Shown here: in pieces, positions 20,754-32,780 of the stretch
Layout: each line of letters begins with the position of its first letter
How positions within the stretch are numbered: the stretch's first letter is position 1
Assembly: GCA_037783415.1 (NCBI GenBank)
Contig: JAZGTN010000003.1
Coordinates: 2,502,501-2,566,500 of the forward strand
Direction of reading: 5' to 3'
Source of the DNA: Leptasterias polaris
Taxonomy: Eukaryota > Echinodermata > Asteroidea > Forcipulatida > Asteriidae
Length of the DNA: 64,000 bases
Program-made: the position numbers and the translations under genes
The notes under the pieces: generated by a model
What the model was told of the DNA's origin: nothing
The model's input: only the letters and a program-made list of their open reading frames with translations
Databases searched by the model: none

Positions 20754-21758
20754 TACCATGCAAAGCTCCAAACATCACTCAGCAGAAAGTAGAACAAGAA
20801 TTTATCTGCTCGTAGGTTGTATTTAAAAAATTGCTGTGATGGTATGAATTAGTCACATAGCAGGCTGATAAAAAACTTATTATCATTGAAAGTTCATTGG
20901 TTTTTTGGAAGAGCAATCAAAAAACGATTTCAACAAAATAAAAACTTTTCAGAAAAAATAGTGCCATATTTAACATAGCAACTGGCTAGCAGTAAACACT
21001 CATTAGTTACAGTAAATAAACACAATCAAAGAATATGCGCCGCTTTCAGGATTCAGTTTCTGTTTAGTTGCAAATATCCATGTTCAGTGTATGACTTCTA
21101 TACATTGTTATTTAATGCTGTCCTGTCAGGGGAAAAAATCAAAAATTCTGTAAGTTGTTGAGAAAGACACGTAATTCACATAAAAAGTAAAAACAAAGTT
21201 TTACAAACCTTGCGCTTCTAGAGTCCCAGCAATTGCTGGTGGACTTGCAGCACTTGTGCGCTTGGATTGGTCTATACAAAACAAACAAAGCAAGAGAGGT
21301 GTAGAAGGTGTGATATTCAAAGTGACTTGAGGATAATCCCATCACATGGCCCAGTAACAATCAATTGAATGCATTGAAAAGTTGTTTTCTACCCCTGGGT
21401 GTGAGCTTTCTGTTACACTTGTCACATAAAATAGGGTATCCTTAATAGTGATGATTATTGATTGGGCACATTCTCATTCATGTCACTGGGAGGAGAAGTT
21501 GGCAATAATCCTGTTAGCATAAAGTGGTCTTAAAAACCTTGTTGTGGTCTGGCAGATTCACATTTTGATTGTGAATTTGAATTACCTCATCAAACCTCCT
21601 AGTTTTATTCCCTCATGGAAGAGTTCTGGAGGAGAAATAACCAAGTACCAAACCAAAATATTTGGAGGGGCCATCTTTTTGGTGGTGTTCTTTATTTCGT
21701 TGTCTGTGTTCATTGTGTACAGGTTTCATTTACATATAGGATAAACCTGGACAAGCAT
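20754..21758. other. Non-coding stretch
   Basis: No gene or clear repeat seen. Confidence 0.3.
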
Positions 21759-22148
21759 TTAAAGGGACACGTTGCCTTGGATTGGACGAGTTGGTCTATA
21801 AAAAGCGTTTGTAACCGTTTGTTATAAAATGCATTGGTTAGAAAGATGTTTTAAGAGTAGAATACAATGATCCACACAAATATGCCTCGAAATTGCATGG
21901 TTTTCCCTTTACTTTGCAAACTAACACTGTCCGCCATTTATGGGAGTCAAAAATTTGACTCCCATAAATGGCAGACCGTGTTAGTTCACGATGTAAAAGG
22001 AAAACCACGCAATTTCGAGGCATATTTGTGTGGATCATTGTATTCTACTTTTAAAACATCTTTCTAACCATACGCATTTTTATAACAAACGGTTACAAAT
22101 GCTTTTTATAGACCAACTCGTCCAATCCAAGGCAACGTGTCCCTTTAA
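21759..22148. mobile_element. 390-bp near-perfect palindromic MITE with TTAA ends
   Basis: The left half TTAAAGGGACACGTTGCCTT... is mirrored almost base for base by ...AAGGCAACGTGTCCCTTTAA; the centre lies at about 21953 in GAGTCAAAAATTTGACTC. Each arm is about 195 bp. Both ends carry TTAA, as in piggyBac-type target sites, although the TTAA is also part of the palindrome, so the assignment is tentative. It creates mirrored 66-codon frames that are not genes. Confidence 0.92.
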
Positions 22149-22187
22149 TAGTTATTTTTTTGTCATTGATATTTCCTCCTTTTGTAT

Positions 22188-22431
22188 TTAAAGCAAGGGT
22201 CATCGTTTGGTAATGACACCGTAAAAAATCGGTAATTTGTATCCGGAAGATTACTTGTTATAAAGATGGTAATGGTGGTAAGCATCCTGCCAAATTATTT
22301 GGTCTGAAATGTCACCGCTGTTTAGAAATCAATAACAACATTTGAATCTGAGAAACACTTCATGCATGAATCGTTTCTCAGATTTCTGAGGGTTAGTGTT
22401 CATTAGCGAATGACGATGACCCTACTTTTAA
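22188..22431. mobile_element. TTAA-ended MITE, GGGTCATCG subtype
   Basis: TTAAAGCAAGGGTCATCGTTTGGTAATGA on the left pairs with TCATTAGCGAATGACGATGACCCTACTTTTAA on the right. The interior has the AATCTGAGAAAC hairpin core shared with other elements in this window. Confidence 0.8.
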
Positions 22432-22624
22432 GGTAATTTATGTGCTTGCAGTATATCCAGTATGTTTTATGTAGCTATCTTTGTGTCATTTCCATTGCCT
22501 GCATCTCTGGATTCACCTCATTGTAAATGACGTTCTATGGTTTTGTCCATGTATATTTATGTTGATTAGTAAAGTTGTGAACCACACAACTTACATCATG
22601 GAAGTTAATCATTTTGAACCATGG

Positions 22625-22915
22625 AAGCCCCTAAAGAGTCGCATTGCTAGATCCTATTCTTCATCCGGTGAAAGAATTTCATTTCACGGGCACCAAAAGT
22701 CTTTGGAAAGATCTCCCCTGTCGATTACTTACACTTGACTCCTTACAGATCTTCAAAAGTCGGCTTAAGACACATCTTTTGGAAATAGTCCAATGCACTT
22801 GTCATCCCGTCGTGAAGTTCTGCGAACACTTGTCTGTAACTTACTTCACTTTGCTAACTAATAGGAACCATCGTCATCGTCAGTATTTGACCTTATGTGA
22901 ATTATAAACAGGTCC
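22625..22915 (+). pseudogene. LINE 3' end: last codons of a reverse transcriptase ORF
   Basis: Two overlapping frames together give SSGERISFHGHQKSLERSP and then LDSLQIFKSRLKTHLLE, the typical extreme C-terminus of CR1/L2-like ORF2 proteins. One frameshift separates them. The same sequence recurs at 46680-46975. Confidence 0.65.
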
Positions 22916-24194
22916 AGTCCTGCACATGAGTTGAGAATAATTTGACATATTTCTGCATGACCTTGGCTATATCTTATTCATCTTTACGCAACTCCCTCTT
23001 TTAAGTTCATCAAGAAACAATTTTAAATATGTGCTATTTACAAAGTAATAGAAAACCAGAATGATGGAGCTCTATTCACATGTTTGACTGATTGAATGAA
23101 AGACTGATGTTTACAGTAGAGAAAAGGTTAATATTGAAGATAAACAATAAAAGGTTGACTCAGTCTTGCTGAGTCCTTAATTGAAATTTTTTACATATCT
23201 GTAATTTAAATAATCAAAATATAGTACCGAGGTGACGACATGATATGCAGATAATTTGGCCTGGAATGTTATTATTGGAGGAGCAATTATTGTTTGTCTT
23301 TGTAAAACTTTTTGAATTTTTTTAAATTTGTTGTTAATTGAGAAGAAGGCTAAGGCCAGGATACCCGATGAAGACTTAGATCAAGTACAATATGTTGAAG
23401 CCTTCAAACTATCAGCCCTAGAATTTAATTATTGTGTGATCAATGTTTTCCTTGAGAAAAGAGCACTTCCATCAGGAAAATCATTATCGGTTGGGAACAT
23501 GCTAAAGTGACAGCAAGGCAGAGACCAGGGCAACAGAGGCAACTGCCTCTTTCTGACATTTCCTTATGACCATTGACTGTTTAATCACTGAAGTCTTGAG
23601 TCCAAGTTGGCATGACATGCAATGTACTGGAGCATAAAACCCCCTCACCTGCCATCGCTGTATTTTCTTTCCCATGAATTAGTAACCGATATTACTGTGA
23701 GACAGGGCTAAATTGAAGACCAGATAGGAAGACAGTGCTGCAGTGGAAGAACAATTTTATTGATAAAGAGCGAGAGAGAGAGTAAGTGAGTGAAGAACAA
23801 AAAGAAGGCGACAGTAGTGCCCTTCGGGTCAGGATACCCGCTGAGAGTAGAAGGTGAGGAGAGAGTGTTAAAGGATGAGAGGAAAGCGTCTTAGAGCGAA
23901 GTGTCATCTGATGTAATTACATGTATTCTCCCCCTGAGTGCTGTCCAGGAGTGAGACAGAGTCTCTGATAAGTAGCGATCCAGACAGAGTCTTATATTAC
24001 TGTGAACATTTAGCTTAATAGACTTGTTCATCTTTGCCCTTGTTTTGTGGGTTTAAATGGTTGGTAGATTCACTCACAATATTTACTATGAGGGGGAAGG
24101 TCTCAAACATTGTATAACATGCAAGATATAAAGTGTTATCTTACCAAGTGTGATTTTGTCGATTGTTTTCCACACTATTGTAGTGTACATGTTT
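22916..24194. other. Non-coding stretch
   Basis: No gene supported. A 60-codon frame at 23328-23510 is unremarkable and lacks convincing splice sites. Purine-rich GAGAGAG runs occur at about 23770. Confidence 0.3.
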
Positions 24195-24430
24195 GCATTT
24201 AATAATAATAATAACAATAATAATAATATTGGCTTCTTATATAGCGCTCAAATCTGTCACTCAGTGATGCTCACGGCGCTCCAACATTCAGTATTTTTCC
24301 TGCAAGGTATGTGGAGCTACGTTTTTGAAGTATGATTATGAGACCTCTTTCCTTTACATAGCACCATATGGTTAAAAAGGTTCTTTGGTGCAATATGCAG
24401 CCAATCAAACCAGGAACGCGGGGGTATAGT
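24195..24430 (-). mobile_element. SINE tail and partial body, minus orientation
   Basis: On the minus strand this reads as the 3' part of the tRNA-Leu-like SINE: GGTCTCATAATCATACTTCAA, AACGTAGCTCCACA, TACCTTGCAGGAAAAATACTG-like, GAGCGCCGTGAGCATCACTGAG, GCGCTATATAAGAA and an (ATT)n tail (24201-24231). Compare 39171-39470 and 51335-51700. Confidence 0.7.
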
Positions 24431-25869
24431 ATAGTGTAATGTAGTGTAGTTTAGTGAAAATCTTTTTTCACAAAATCATAAAATCTGAACTCTAGGAGTA
24501 CAATCATTACCTAATTAAAAACAAAAAGTTTCCTTTGAAAAAAATTGTTTTAAAAACCTCATCAATTTGCGAGAAAAACCCTCCCAAAACAAACAACAGG
24601 ACGAAAAAACAATGTGGACCTTTTTGCCTATTGTCATGGCTTTAAAGATCGTCCCTAATAGATATTAACATTTTACAAATAGAATGCTTAATCTCAAGAA
24701 AAGTGTCCGTAGCCTTTGAAGTAACAAAAAACCAGCTGCTAATGCTAGACTACCGCACTCTCTGAAATTTAAATGTTCCAGGGCTGGAATATATCCACTG
24801 ACCAGTGACCACTGGCCGAAGAGCAGTAACTTCAACATTTGGCCAGTAACCTCTCAACCAAACAAGTAACTACTCAAGTATTTCTCGCACATGCACAAAC
24901 AAATACTTTCATGCTAACCATTAGTTTGTATAACTTCCACCCAAAGGTTCAGCAAGTCTTGTAGAAATAGTTCCGATCCAGTGAAAGAAATATGGTCAAC
25001 TGAAGATTTTGAGCCATTTCAGTTTAATTTCATGATGCATGTGAAATCCTGATCAAATCTGGGCGGCGTTATTGCCCCACAAATTTGTGTAATTCTCTGT
25101 CAATGGTGCTGCATGAGGGATGAGCTGCATCCATCCTCATAAAACATAATCCTTGATTGAAGCATCATCCTTGATTGAATTAAGGAAGATATTCATCCCC
25201 CTGAAGTGCATCCATCATTGGGCTGCCTCTCTTGATCTTGCTCATCGTTCTAACTGACGATAGATCCCAAGATGTTAAACCCAGATCAATTCATAGTGTT
25301 CATTTCAATTCATCAGACAAAATGTCAACATTGCCTGTAAACTACATTCTATCAATTACAATGTGGTAAATTCTGCCCCCAAAATACAAGAGTAGCAATA
25401 ACTGTTTAGGTTAATTTCATGATCACATTGCAGTGGAATCAGAAGCCAGGTTCTTTGTGGTAATTGCCTTGACTTGATTTTTCATAAATCAATTGAAAAT
25501 CTCTGCATAGGGATTAAGCCAAGAAAATCACACAGATTTATAATGTCTGTGGTCAATTTCAAGTGAGTAAGTTCTTTGAATTTACTTACATGTGGAAATG
25601 AATTGCTGGAAAAACTTAATGTCATGTGCCAAAGTATTTCAAATTGTTGGGCTTTTTCTTCATCAGACTTTTGTACGAAAACAAATTCTTTAAGCCGGGC
25701 ATGAAATACTCAAAGTACTCAAACTTCATGACTATCTTTCTGTTTCTTTCAGTAGTCTGCTGGTTCTATAAATTGAATTGTATAAATACCTAACAACATA
25801 AAGAATATATACAAGATTATAATTTAATTCAAAGAAAAAGCATTATTTTCCCTCAGTCATGCCTGTTCA
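24431..25869. other. Non-coding stretch
   Basis: No gene or clear repeat seen. Confidence 0.3.
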
Positions 25870-26243
25870 TTAAAGGCACTGTACACGTTTGGTAATTACT
25901 CAAAATATATATTAGCATAAAAACTTACTTGGTAACGAGCAATGGAGAGCTGTTGATAGTATAAAACATTGTGAGAAACGACTCCCTCTGAAGTAACGTA
26001 GTTTTTGAGAAAGAGGTAATTTCTCACCAAAATAATAAGACTTCTGGCCAGAAGCCTTTTATTCCTATCTGAAAGCACACTAATTTGTACAACAAGGGTG
26101 TTTTTTCTTTCATCATTTTCTTGCAACTTCAATAACCAATTGAGCCCAAATTTTTACAGGCTTGTTATTTTATGCATATGTTGGGATACACCAAGTGAGA
26201 ATACTGGTCTTTGACAATTACAAAACGTGTTCAGTGCCTTTAA
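25870..26243. mobile_element. TTAA-ended MITE, GGCACTGTACACG subtype
   Basis: Left TTAAAGGCACTGTACACG-TTTGGTAATT pairs with right AATTACAAAACGTGTTCAGTGCCTTTAA. The interior contains ACTTACTTGGTAA and a GAGAAACGACTCCCTCTGAAGTAA block shared with 37370-37823 and 44695-45089. Confidence 0.85.
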
Positions 26244-27043
26244 AGTTTTAGTCATATCTAATTCATTACTGAAATTATAAACCAAATTAGTGTGAGCCTT
26301 ATAGCCATATACTGGTATACATTATCACAGCTTGTTTTTCCTTCAAGAACACTGTTCCTGCTTTTAACATGTGTAATCAAATATCAATTACAGTTGGTTT
26401 GTGTTATTGATTGTAACTGAGAATCATATTCACCAAGGTTTGCTACAAGCTCACTGGTCTCCAGTAACAATACTACATTGGGAAGGTGAAACCGTTTCTT
26501 AAGGACATGGTTGCTTTGCAGATTTCAGGTTCTTTCCAGACAAACATTTGTTTCGCTGGAGGTTACACTGTATTCTGCGTGTGGTAACTGTAGATTGGTG
26601 TTGCAATTTAGATTGCATTTGGGGGATTTTGGGGGATAGTTTTGGTGGCTGTGACAAGTGTGGAGTTTCACTCCTGTAGGGTATTGAGACAACATTTTTT
26701 GTAAATAGTTATGTGGAAACATAGTGAAGCAACATCAAGGCAGTGGAAGCAATGTTAACAAAAAATGGACATAGACAAAGATGTGCTCAAAATGTTACTT
26801 TTACAAGTTCAACCAAAGCATTTATTAAATGTTTTGCAACAAAAGAGCTGTCTGATTGTTCTGAGATTGCCTTAGTGATAGCGGTTTTACCTGCTGGTGT
26901 CATAAGAATGCATGTCTTGGTTAGAAAAACACAATATCAGAAGTTAAACTTGAGGAACCCAGAACTTTTAGCAGATGTTGTAATCGCAAGACGACAGAGC
27001 TTGAATCCTATAGACTGTGTAACCCTTAGTTTACAAAAATAGG
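26244..27043. other. Non-coding stretch
   Basis: No convincing gene. A 99-codon + frame (26743-27042) has no recognisable domain and no clear splice sites; an unidentified small exon there cannot be excluded. Confidence 0.3.
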
Positions 27044-27130
27044 GACATTGTACATTCCAGAGCCTTTCTGGCAGGCAAGATGGTACACTGGTCATGTGGG
27101 AAATCTTACATTTTGTGTCATAATATCCAT
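27044..27130 (+). repeat. Dispersed repeat related to 35598-35690
   Basis: Shares CTTGTACATTC or ATTGTACATTC, GGGCAAGAT-like, CATGTGGGAAA or TATATGGGAAA, and TTACATTTTGTGTCATAAT with 35598-35690, same strand. Confidence 0.55.
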
Positions 27131-27345
27131 AATTGGAACACACAGTCTGAGAAACGTTTCATGCAGAAACGTTTCTCAGATTGAAATGTTTTCAAATCCC
27201 TCTCTCTTAAACCACATTCCTCTGAAAGGAATTATTTCTCAAAATGTTATACATTATTATGAACAGCTGCAGTGCTTCTTACCAAGTAAGTTTTTATTGC
27301 CAAAATAATTGAGTAATTACCAACAGTATATCCTGCCTTTAAAAC
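27130..27345. mobile_element. Half of a TTAA-type MITE
   Basis: Carries the CTGAGAAACG hairpin core, TTATTTCTCAAAATGTTATACATTATTATGAACAGCTGCAG, TACCAAGTAAG and the closing GAGTAATTACCAA...CCTGCCTTTAA, matching the right half of 25870-26243. The left terminus was not found. Confidence 0.6.
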
Positions 27346-27784
27346 TTTTCTTTCTCAAGACATGTTTGATGTCAAGCTTGGAATTCCACCCTTCAGCCTG
27401 AAAACAGATCCACAGTTGTACAATTATCAACTTGTTGCAATTAAAATGCATGGGTAAACACAATACAAACTGTTTGACATGTTGACTTCACCTTAAATTT
27501 TGCATAAATTTGAAAAGAGGCAGACCTTTCTTCCATAGGCAGACAGTACAAGAAAAAATGAGAGATGTTTTATACAGTAATTTGATTTAAAAGATAACTT
27601 GTTAGGCACTGAACACCACTGAGAGAGAAGTTAATTGATTTTCACAATATGATTAAATCTTGGTGGTAATTGTTTCTTTTTTTTTCTTTATGATTTAGTC
27701 CTATGAAGTAATAAACCACCCAGAGAACTAACTGGAATTTTTTTAAATTACTTTTGGGTCAAACAAAGAAATATATTGACAAAA
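27346..27784. other. Non-coding stretch
   Basis: No gene or clear repeat seen. Confidence 0.25.
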
Positions 27785-27905
27785 TAGGGAGACCGCCAAT
27801 GTTAGGGCTATTACTTATTAGCTCAATTGGTAGAGCGCTGGCATGTCAATCCCGAGGTGGCATGTTCAGATCCAGCTCTAGTTTATCTTTCTTTGTTCAA
27901 CCCAA
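27785..27905 (+). mobile_element. tRNA-derived SINE, second family
   Basis: AGCTCAATTGGTAGAGCGC (box A) and a degenerate box B GTTCAGATCC, preceded by GGGAGACCGCCAATGTTAGGG and followed by CTTTGTTCAACCC. The same leader and tail frame the two tRNA-like units at 54256-54530. The arms do not pair as in a functional tRNA. Confidence 0.7.
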
Positions 27906-28309
27906 AATTATTATTGTTTGACTCAGTTAACTTTGTACTCCTGTAGTACTCATGTAGACAGGAAAGAAAATCCACAGACCCAGTAACTTGGTTTTGATTC
28001 TTTCTGCTAAATTTTGCATTCTTAAGCAGCTACCTTAAATGCCTGACAACTGAGCTTGCCCAGTAAATAGAGGGTCTTTTTATTCCAAGATTGGTGTCTT
28101 ATGTTGTTCGGAAGGTTTTTTTGAAGAACTTTTTTCTGAGTTTGGGATTGATGAGTTTCTGTGTCTATTTTGTGTTTATTGTTAAAAAATTCAAGTAACA
28201 AATAGGCCTATACTGAATGACTTTTATATGTGTGTTGTCGCAATAATCACTCGGTGAAATCTGGTTTTCCATTTCACTTTTGATTTTAAAATCACAACAA
28301 ATCTACCCT

Positions 28310-28635
28310 TTAAAGGGTGTGTGTAACATTAGCAATTGCCAAAGACCTGTTGTATCCACACTTGATGTGACCCAACATATACATGAAGTAACAAACCTGT
28401 GAAAGTTTAAGCTCAATCGGTCTTCGGAGTCATGAGAAAACAGCAGAAAAACCTATTATGTGTTTTAACTTTTTTTTTAAACATCGGATTTTATCCTGCG
28501 TGATAAAGACTAAATTCAAGCAAAACTATTTCAAAGGAAGTTTTCCACCATGACCATCTTTATACCATGTAAGTTATGTGCAAATCTGTGAACATTTATA
28601 TTTTCAATCGTACCAATGTTTTACACACCCTTTAA
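28310..28635. mobile_element. TTAA-ended MITE, GGGTGTGTGTAACA subtype
   Basis: Left TTAAAGGGTGTGTGTAACATT pairs with right AATGTTTTACACACCCTTTAA. The interior has CACTTGATGTGACCCAACATA and CTGTGAAAGTTTAAGCTCAA, also present at 30611-30966 and in part at 51974-52168. Confidence 0.85.
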
Positions 28636-29309
28636 AAAGAAAGTGCCGCATATGGCTGGAGTATCAGCTGGCATAGCTAGGGCCATGTTTAGTCAAATGA
28701 CCTACATGTATGATGTACAATGTAGTACAGGTTGGAGGTGGGGGCATTCTCAATGTATACTCAAGACTGTTTGAGCCAAGTATTAAGGAAAAAAAGCGTC
28801 TCGCAGAAGAGAGAATGAAGCAAAGAGAATTCCCTTGCAGCCAGGTGCCTGAGTTATTGATTAATTAAAGAGAGGACCTGTTAATGTGGGGGAGGGGCAG
28901 AAAGTGTACAGGAAATATGAAATCAATACGGAATAGCTGCAGTACGAGGAGACAGTGTAGGGTTGAATTACTGTGGAACGAGATGGAAATGAGAGCAGTT
29001 ATTTAAAGGGTTTCTGAAACTGTTTGTGTTTTTAACTGGAAGGTCTGAGAATTCTGTGTTTTTTTGTCTTCTGAAAAGCACAATTAATCAAATTTCAAAT
29101 TTACCAGATACGATTTTTTCAAGTGAAGGTACTGTACAATTATCTTGTTTGTTTTAAGAGGAGTACGTTCATTTCATTTGTAGTTTTCAAGACAGGTAGA
29201 AAATGTAAAGATAAAAATAAGAATTGAGGTGAATTGGAGCAGATCATGTTTAGGTTTTTCTAGAAAAGTTGCAATTTGGTGCATGTTTCTAATGAAGTTT
29301 GGGCGCTAG
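28636..29309. other. Non-coding stretch
   Basis: No gene or clear repeat seen. Confidence 0.3.
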
Positions 29310-29650
29310 TCCAGAGCTAAGTTAATGACCATAAAGACTCACTTAGTAAGAAGCACTGCAGCTGTGTTGATAATGTATAACCTTTTGAAAAACAAAGGAA
29401 CGTGGTTTTAGAGAGAGGGATTCAAAAAACATTTCAATCTGAGAAACGTTTCTCAGATTGTGTATTCCAATTACGGATGATTCTTTCTGCTTTGACATAA
29501 CCGCTCTAGGTTTTCGTCAATTTCTCAAAAACGCTACCACCTTTTGAAATTAAATTTTAACAGGTTAGTTTTATTGTATAGCCCTATCTACATTTCTATA
29601 GGATTAAAACAACCAAATGGTTTCAAAAACCAATATGTATACTTTGCCTG
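29310..29650. mobile_element. TTAA-type MITE, diverged ends
   Basis: Contains ACTTAGTAAGAAGCA, a perfect 24-bp palindrome whose arms are AATCTGAGAAAC and its complement (29436-29459), CTCAAAAACGCTACCACCTT and TTTTAACAGGTTAGTTTTATTG, in the order seen at 44695-45089. Its right end abuts the next element at 29651. Confidence 0.65.
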
Positions 29651-29952
29651 TAACTCTTTCAGTGCCGTTTTTGTTTCGCATTTTAAACCTAAATGCCCAG
29701 CTTTTTTAGGTTTTTCAAAATTCTGTATAAAAAACCCCCAAATGTATCTTATTGATTTGTGTTGCCTTCTGGTACATCCAAAGTCAATACTATTTCTTGA
29801 GTGATAATAAGTATATTATAGGTCGTACATGTACGACACGATTGATGACACTTTTTGAATACATACAAAAATATCATACATGTACGATAATGGCGCTTTC
29901 AGAATACATAAAATACATTGTACATGTACAACTATGGCACTGAAAGAGTTAA
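29651..29952. mobile_element. MITE with TAACTCTTTCAGTGCC inverted ends
   Basis: TAACTCTTTCAGTGCC at 29651 is mirrored by GGCACTGAAAGAGTTA ending at 29951. The interior includes the perfect palindrome GTCGTACATGTACGAC (29822-29837) and two further CATGTAC-centred strings. A 63-codon frame inside has no recognisable domain. Confidence 0.8.
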
Positions 29953-30371
29953 GACCAAACATTTGGAAAACACTCTATTTAAGAAGATGTATTGATGGCT
30001 GTCACTGATTTTCACAGATGATATAGGCCTACATGTACCAATCCAAAGTGTCTGGATAATTTAGGAGACAACCAGACTGGTAACCAAGCAACTATTAATC
30101 AGCTTGGCAACTTATCAATTTTAATCTTATTTTCTGACTCTGCTGAAATTACGATTCATGAAAATGAAAAACCAAGTCGGCCTGCTATGGGGATGTTCAA
30201 CCAGATTCGTTGAACCCGTGAAACTGATCTTGAAAATGCAGCACAAAGCAGTATCAATGTGGGGATCATGTTCTCCTGCAGAGGAAGGGTTGATTCAATT
30301 ATCGGAGAAAAATAACCTCTAAGTTACATGTGTTGCCAGAGGGTATCTCCTGAACTATCCTCTTGGGCGGA
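29953..30371. other. Non-coding stretch
   Basis: No gene or clear repeat seen. Confidence 0.3.
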
Positions 30372-30497
30372 ATGGCCGACCTACAAGAAGAAAGTGGCAG
30401 TGGGGCAAGCACCACACACATAGCCTCCCTGAGGACCTACACGGCTTATCAGAAAATCAAATTTTCAATTTTAGCACCGGAACTTAAAACATTGCAG
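30372..30497 (+). CDS. Possible first coding exon of an unknown gene
   Basis: A 42-codon frame from an ATG in good context (GGCGGAATGG) reads MADLQEESGSGASTTHIAS..., has ordinary codon usage, and ends at a splice donor candidate TTGCAG/GTACAT in phase 0. I do not recognise it and found no downstream exon that clearly joins it. It could equally be chance; the exon at 46505 has its own start and does not require it. Confidence 0.22.
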
Positions 30498-30610
30498 GTA
30501 CATTGTGTAAATGTTTTGCCTCGAAGAAAAGGAACCATTATGTATGTAGGTTCTTTTTTAAGGCAAAATATAGTGGTGGAAAAGTGGAAACATTGTTCAC
30601 AGGGTTTCAC

Positions 30611-30966
30611 CTAAAGGAACATGTGCCACATTGGTAATTGTCAAAGACCAGTATCCACACTTGATGTGACCCAACATATATACATAAAATGACAAACCTG
30701 TGAAAGTTTAAGCTCAATCGGTCATTGGAGTCACGAGAATAAAGTGGGGAAAAAAACTTAAATGTTTTCACTTTTTTCAAATATTGAGTTGTGGACTTGC
30801 GAGATCAAAACTAATTGTTTTACTAATTTTTCAAAAACTATCGGGTTTCAAGAAAAAATATTTCAAGGGAAGTTTCCCACCATGACCATCTCTATACCAT
30901 ATACGTTGTGTGCATATCTGTGAACAATTTTATTTTTACTCTTACCAATGTTATGCACACCCTTGA
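30611..30966. mobile_element. MITE, second copy of the 28310 subtype
   Basis: AACATGTGCCACATTGGTAATTG ... CACTTGATGTGACCCAACATA ... GTTTCCCACCATGACCATCT ... ACCAATGTTATGCACACCCTT parallels 28310-28635. The terminal TTAA motifs have decayed to CTAA and TTGA. Confidence 0.8.
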
Positions 30967-31849
30967 ACTTAAACTTAGCATGGTCTGACCATGCCCATCT
31001 ACTATTGGTCATGTTGGTAGATGAATGTTTCTCGACTCAAGAATTGCTACTATTATCCTCATACCAAAACTGCTGCACATTATTCAATTTTTAGCAAAAG
31101 AACTGCTAAAAATATTGCTACATTGAATACACATTCAAGCAAGTAAAATGTGACATTCAAGCTTGTAAAAATTACATTATTTTGTCTGTACATGAATAGA
31201 CCTATGGTTTAATTGAATTTGTTTTAAAAGCAATGATCATCGTTTGGCTTATTTGGCTTATATCGATAGATTCTATGTGATTTTAAAATACAATCTTCTT
31301 GATTTTCTAAATCTGATGTTGGCAGCTCTGCATAAGACTATTAATACTGGGGTAGTATTTTCTTACAATTATCATATTTTAGATTTAAAAAAACAATTTC
31401 TAAGGACAGGTCATACTATTTAATCAAGTTTCTGCAAATGATTAGCTTTCACAATGAAAAATTGTGTTTTTTTGCGATCGTGTAAAGCTGACACCCACTT
31501 TGATTACGTTATAGAAAAGGCCTGAATTGCAAATAAAAGTCAGCCTTCCCTTTAAGTAACTCAAATCTAATTTCGTATCCTGGATGTTGGAATGGTGGAA
31601 AAGTCTACACTTTCCTTTAAGTTTCCCCAGTCTAATTTATTAAGTCACCTTCCCTTTTAAGCATCTCCAATCTAATTTCTTGAGCTCATGACTGGATGGT
31701 TGAAGTCTGGGTTTGCTTGAACTTCTTGTAGACACAATTTACTTAATGTGTTGAGGTATCACTTGCTTGGAACTGGCTGCAAACTTGTAATGTGAGCTCA
31801 GTTTTTCAAAGGGCACACTGGACACAATTCTTGTTAACGAAAAAAGCAG
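30967..31849. other. Non-coding stretch with a degenerate 3-fold repeat
   Basis: At 31540-31690 the strings CCTTCCCTTTAAG and CAATCTAATTTCTT-like recur three times at about 65-70-bp spacing. No gene seen. Confidence 0.35.
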
Positions 31850-32780
31850 TGTTCGCATTGAACTACGGTGACCCTGGGTAACTTACATGTATTAGTTGGG
31901 TCAATCTTTCTCTATTGGGCACAGTAAATTTAGCCTTGGCTACGGCTGGATGAAACCATGATGAAACTAACAGAGTTGGACCCAAAGGAGAGTAATGGGG
32001 CTTCCTGCTATGAACTACACGGTGACCCTGGGTAACTTACATGTATTAGTTGGGTCAATCTTTCTCTATTGGGCACAGTAAATTTAGCCTTGGCTACGGC
32101 TGGATGAAACCATGATGAAACTAACAGAGTTGGACCCAAAGGAGAGTAATGGGGCTTCCTGCTATGAACTACGGTGACCCTGGGTAACTTACATGTATTA
32201 GTTGGGTCAATCTTTCTCTATTGGGCACAGTAAATTTAGCCTTGGCTACGGCTGGATGAAACCATGATGAAACTAACAGAGTTGGACCCAAAGGAGAGTA
32301 ATGGGGCTTCCTGCTATGAACTACGGTGACCCTGGGTAACTTACATGTATTAGTTGGGTCAATCTTTCTCTATTGGGCACAGTAAATTTAGCCTTGGCTA
32401 CGGCTGGATGAAACCATGATGAAACTAACAGAGTTGGACCCAAAGGAGAGTAATGGGGCTTCCTGCTATGAACTACGGTGACCCTGGGTAACTTACATGT
32501 ATTAGTTGGGTCAATCTTTCTCTATTGGGCACAGTAAATTTAGCCTTGGCTACGGCTGGATGAAACCATGATGAAACTAACAGAGTTGGACCCAAAGGAG
32601 AGTAATGGGGCTTCCTGCTATGAACTACGGTGACCCTGGGTAACTTACATGTATTAGTTGGGTCAATCTTTCTCTATTGGGCACAGTAAATTTAGCCTTG
32701 GCTACGGCTGGATGAAACCATGATGAAACTAACAGAGTTGGACCCAAAGGAGAGTAATGGGGGGCTTCCTGCTATGACCA
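31850..32780 (+). repeat. 152-bp tandem array, six copies
   Basis: GGTGACCCTGGGTAACTTAC starts at 31867, 32021, 32173, 32325, 32477 and 32629, a 152-bp period (first step 154 because of an AC gain). Copies look identical apart from that gain and an extra GG in the last unit, so the array is very recent or being homogenised. No frame runs through it; the unit has no similarity to other repeats in the window. Confidence 0.95.

Noticed and set aside
21838..22067. Two near-identical 66-codon frames on opposite strands
   Set aside because: They are mirror images produced by the 390-bp palindrome, not genes.
23328..23510. 60-codon frame with charged start (EKKAKARIPDEDLDQ)
   Set aside because: Looks slightly protein-like but lacks an acceptor, a good start context or recognisable similarity.
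26743..27042. 99-codon + strand frame
   Set aside because: No domain, no signal peptide, no plausible splice sites, and its end overlaps a dispersed repeat region.
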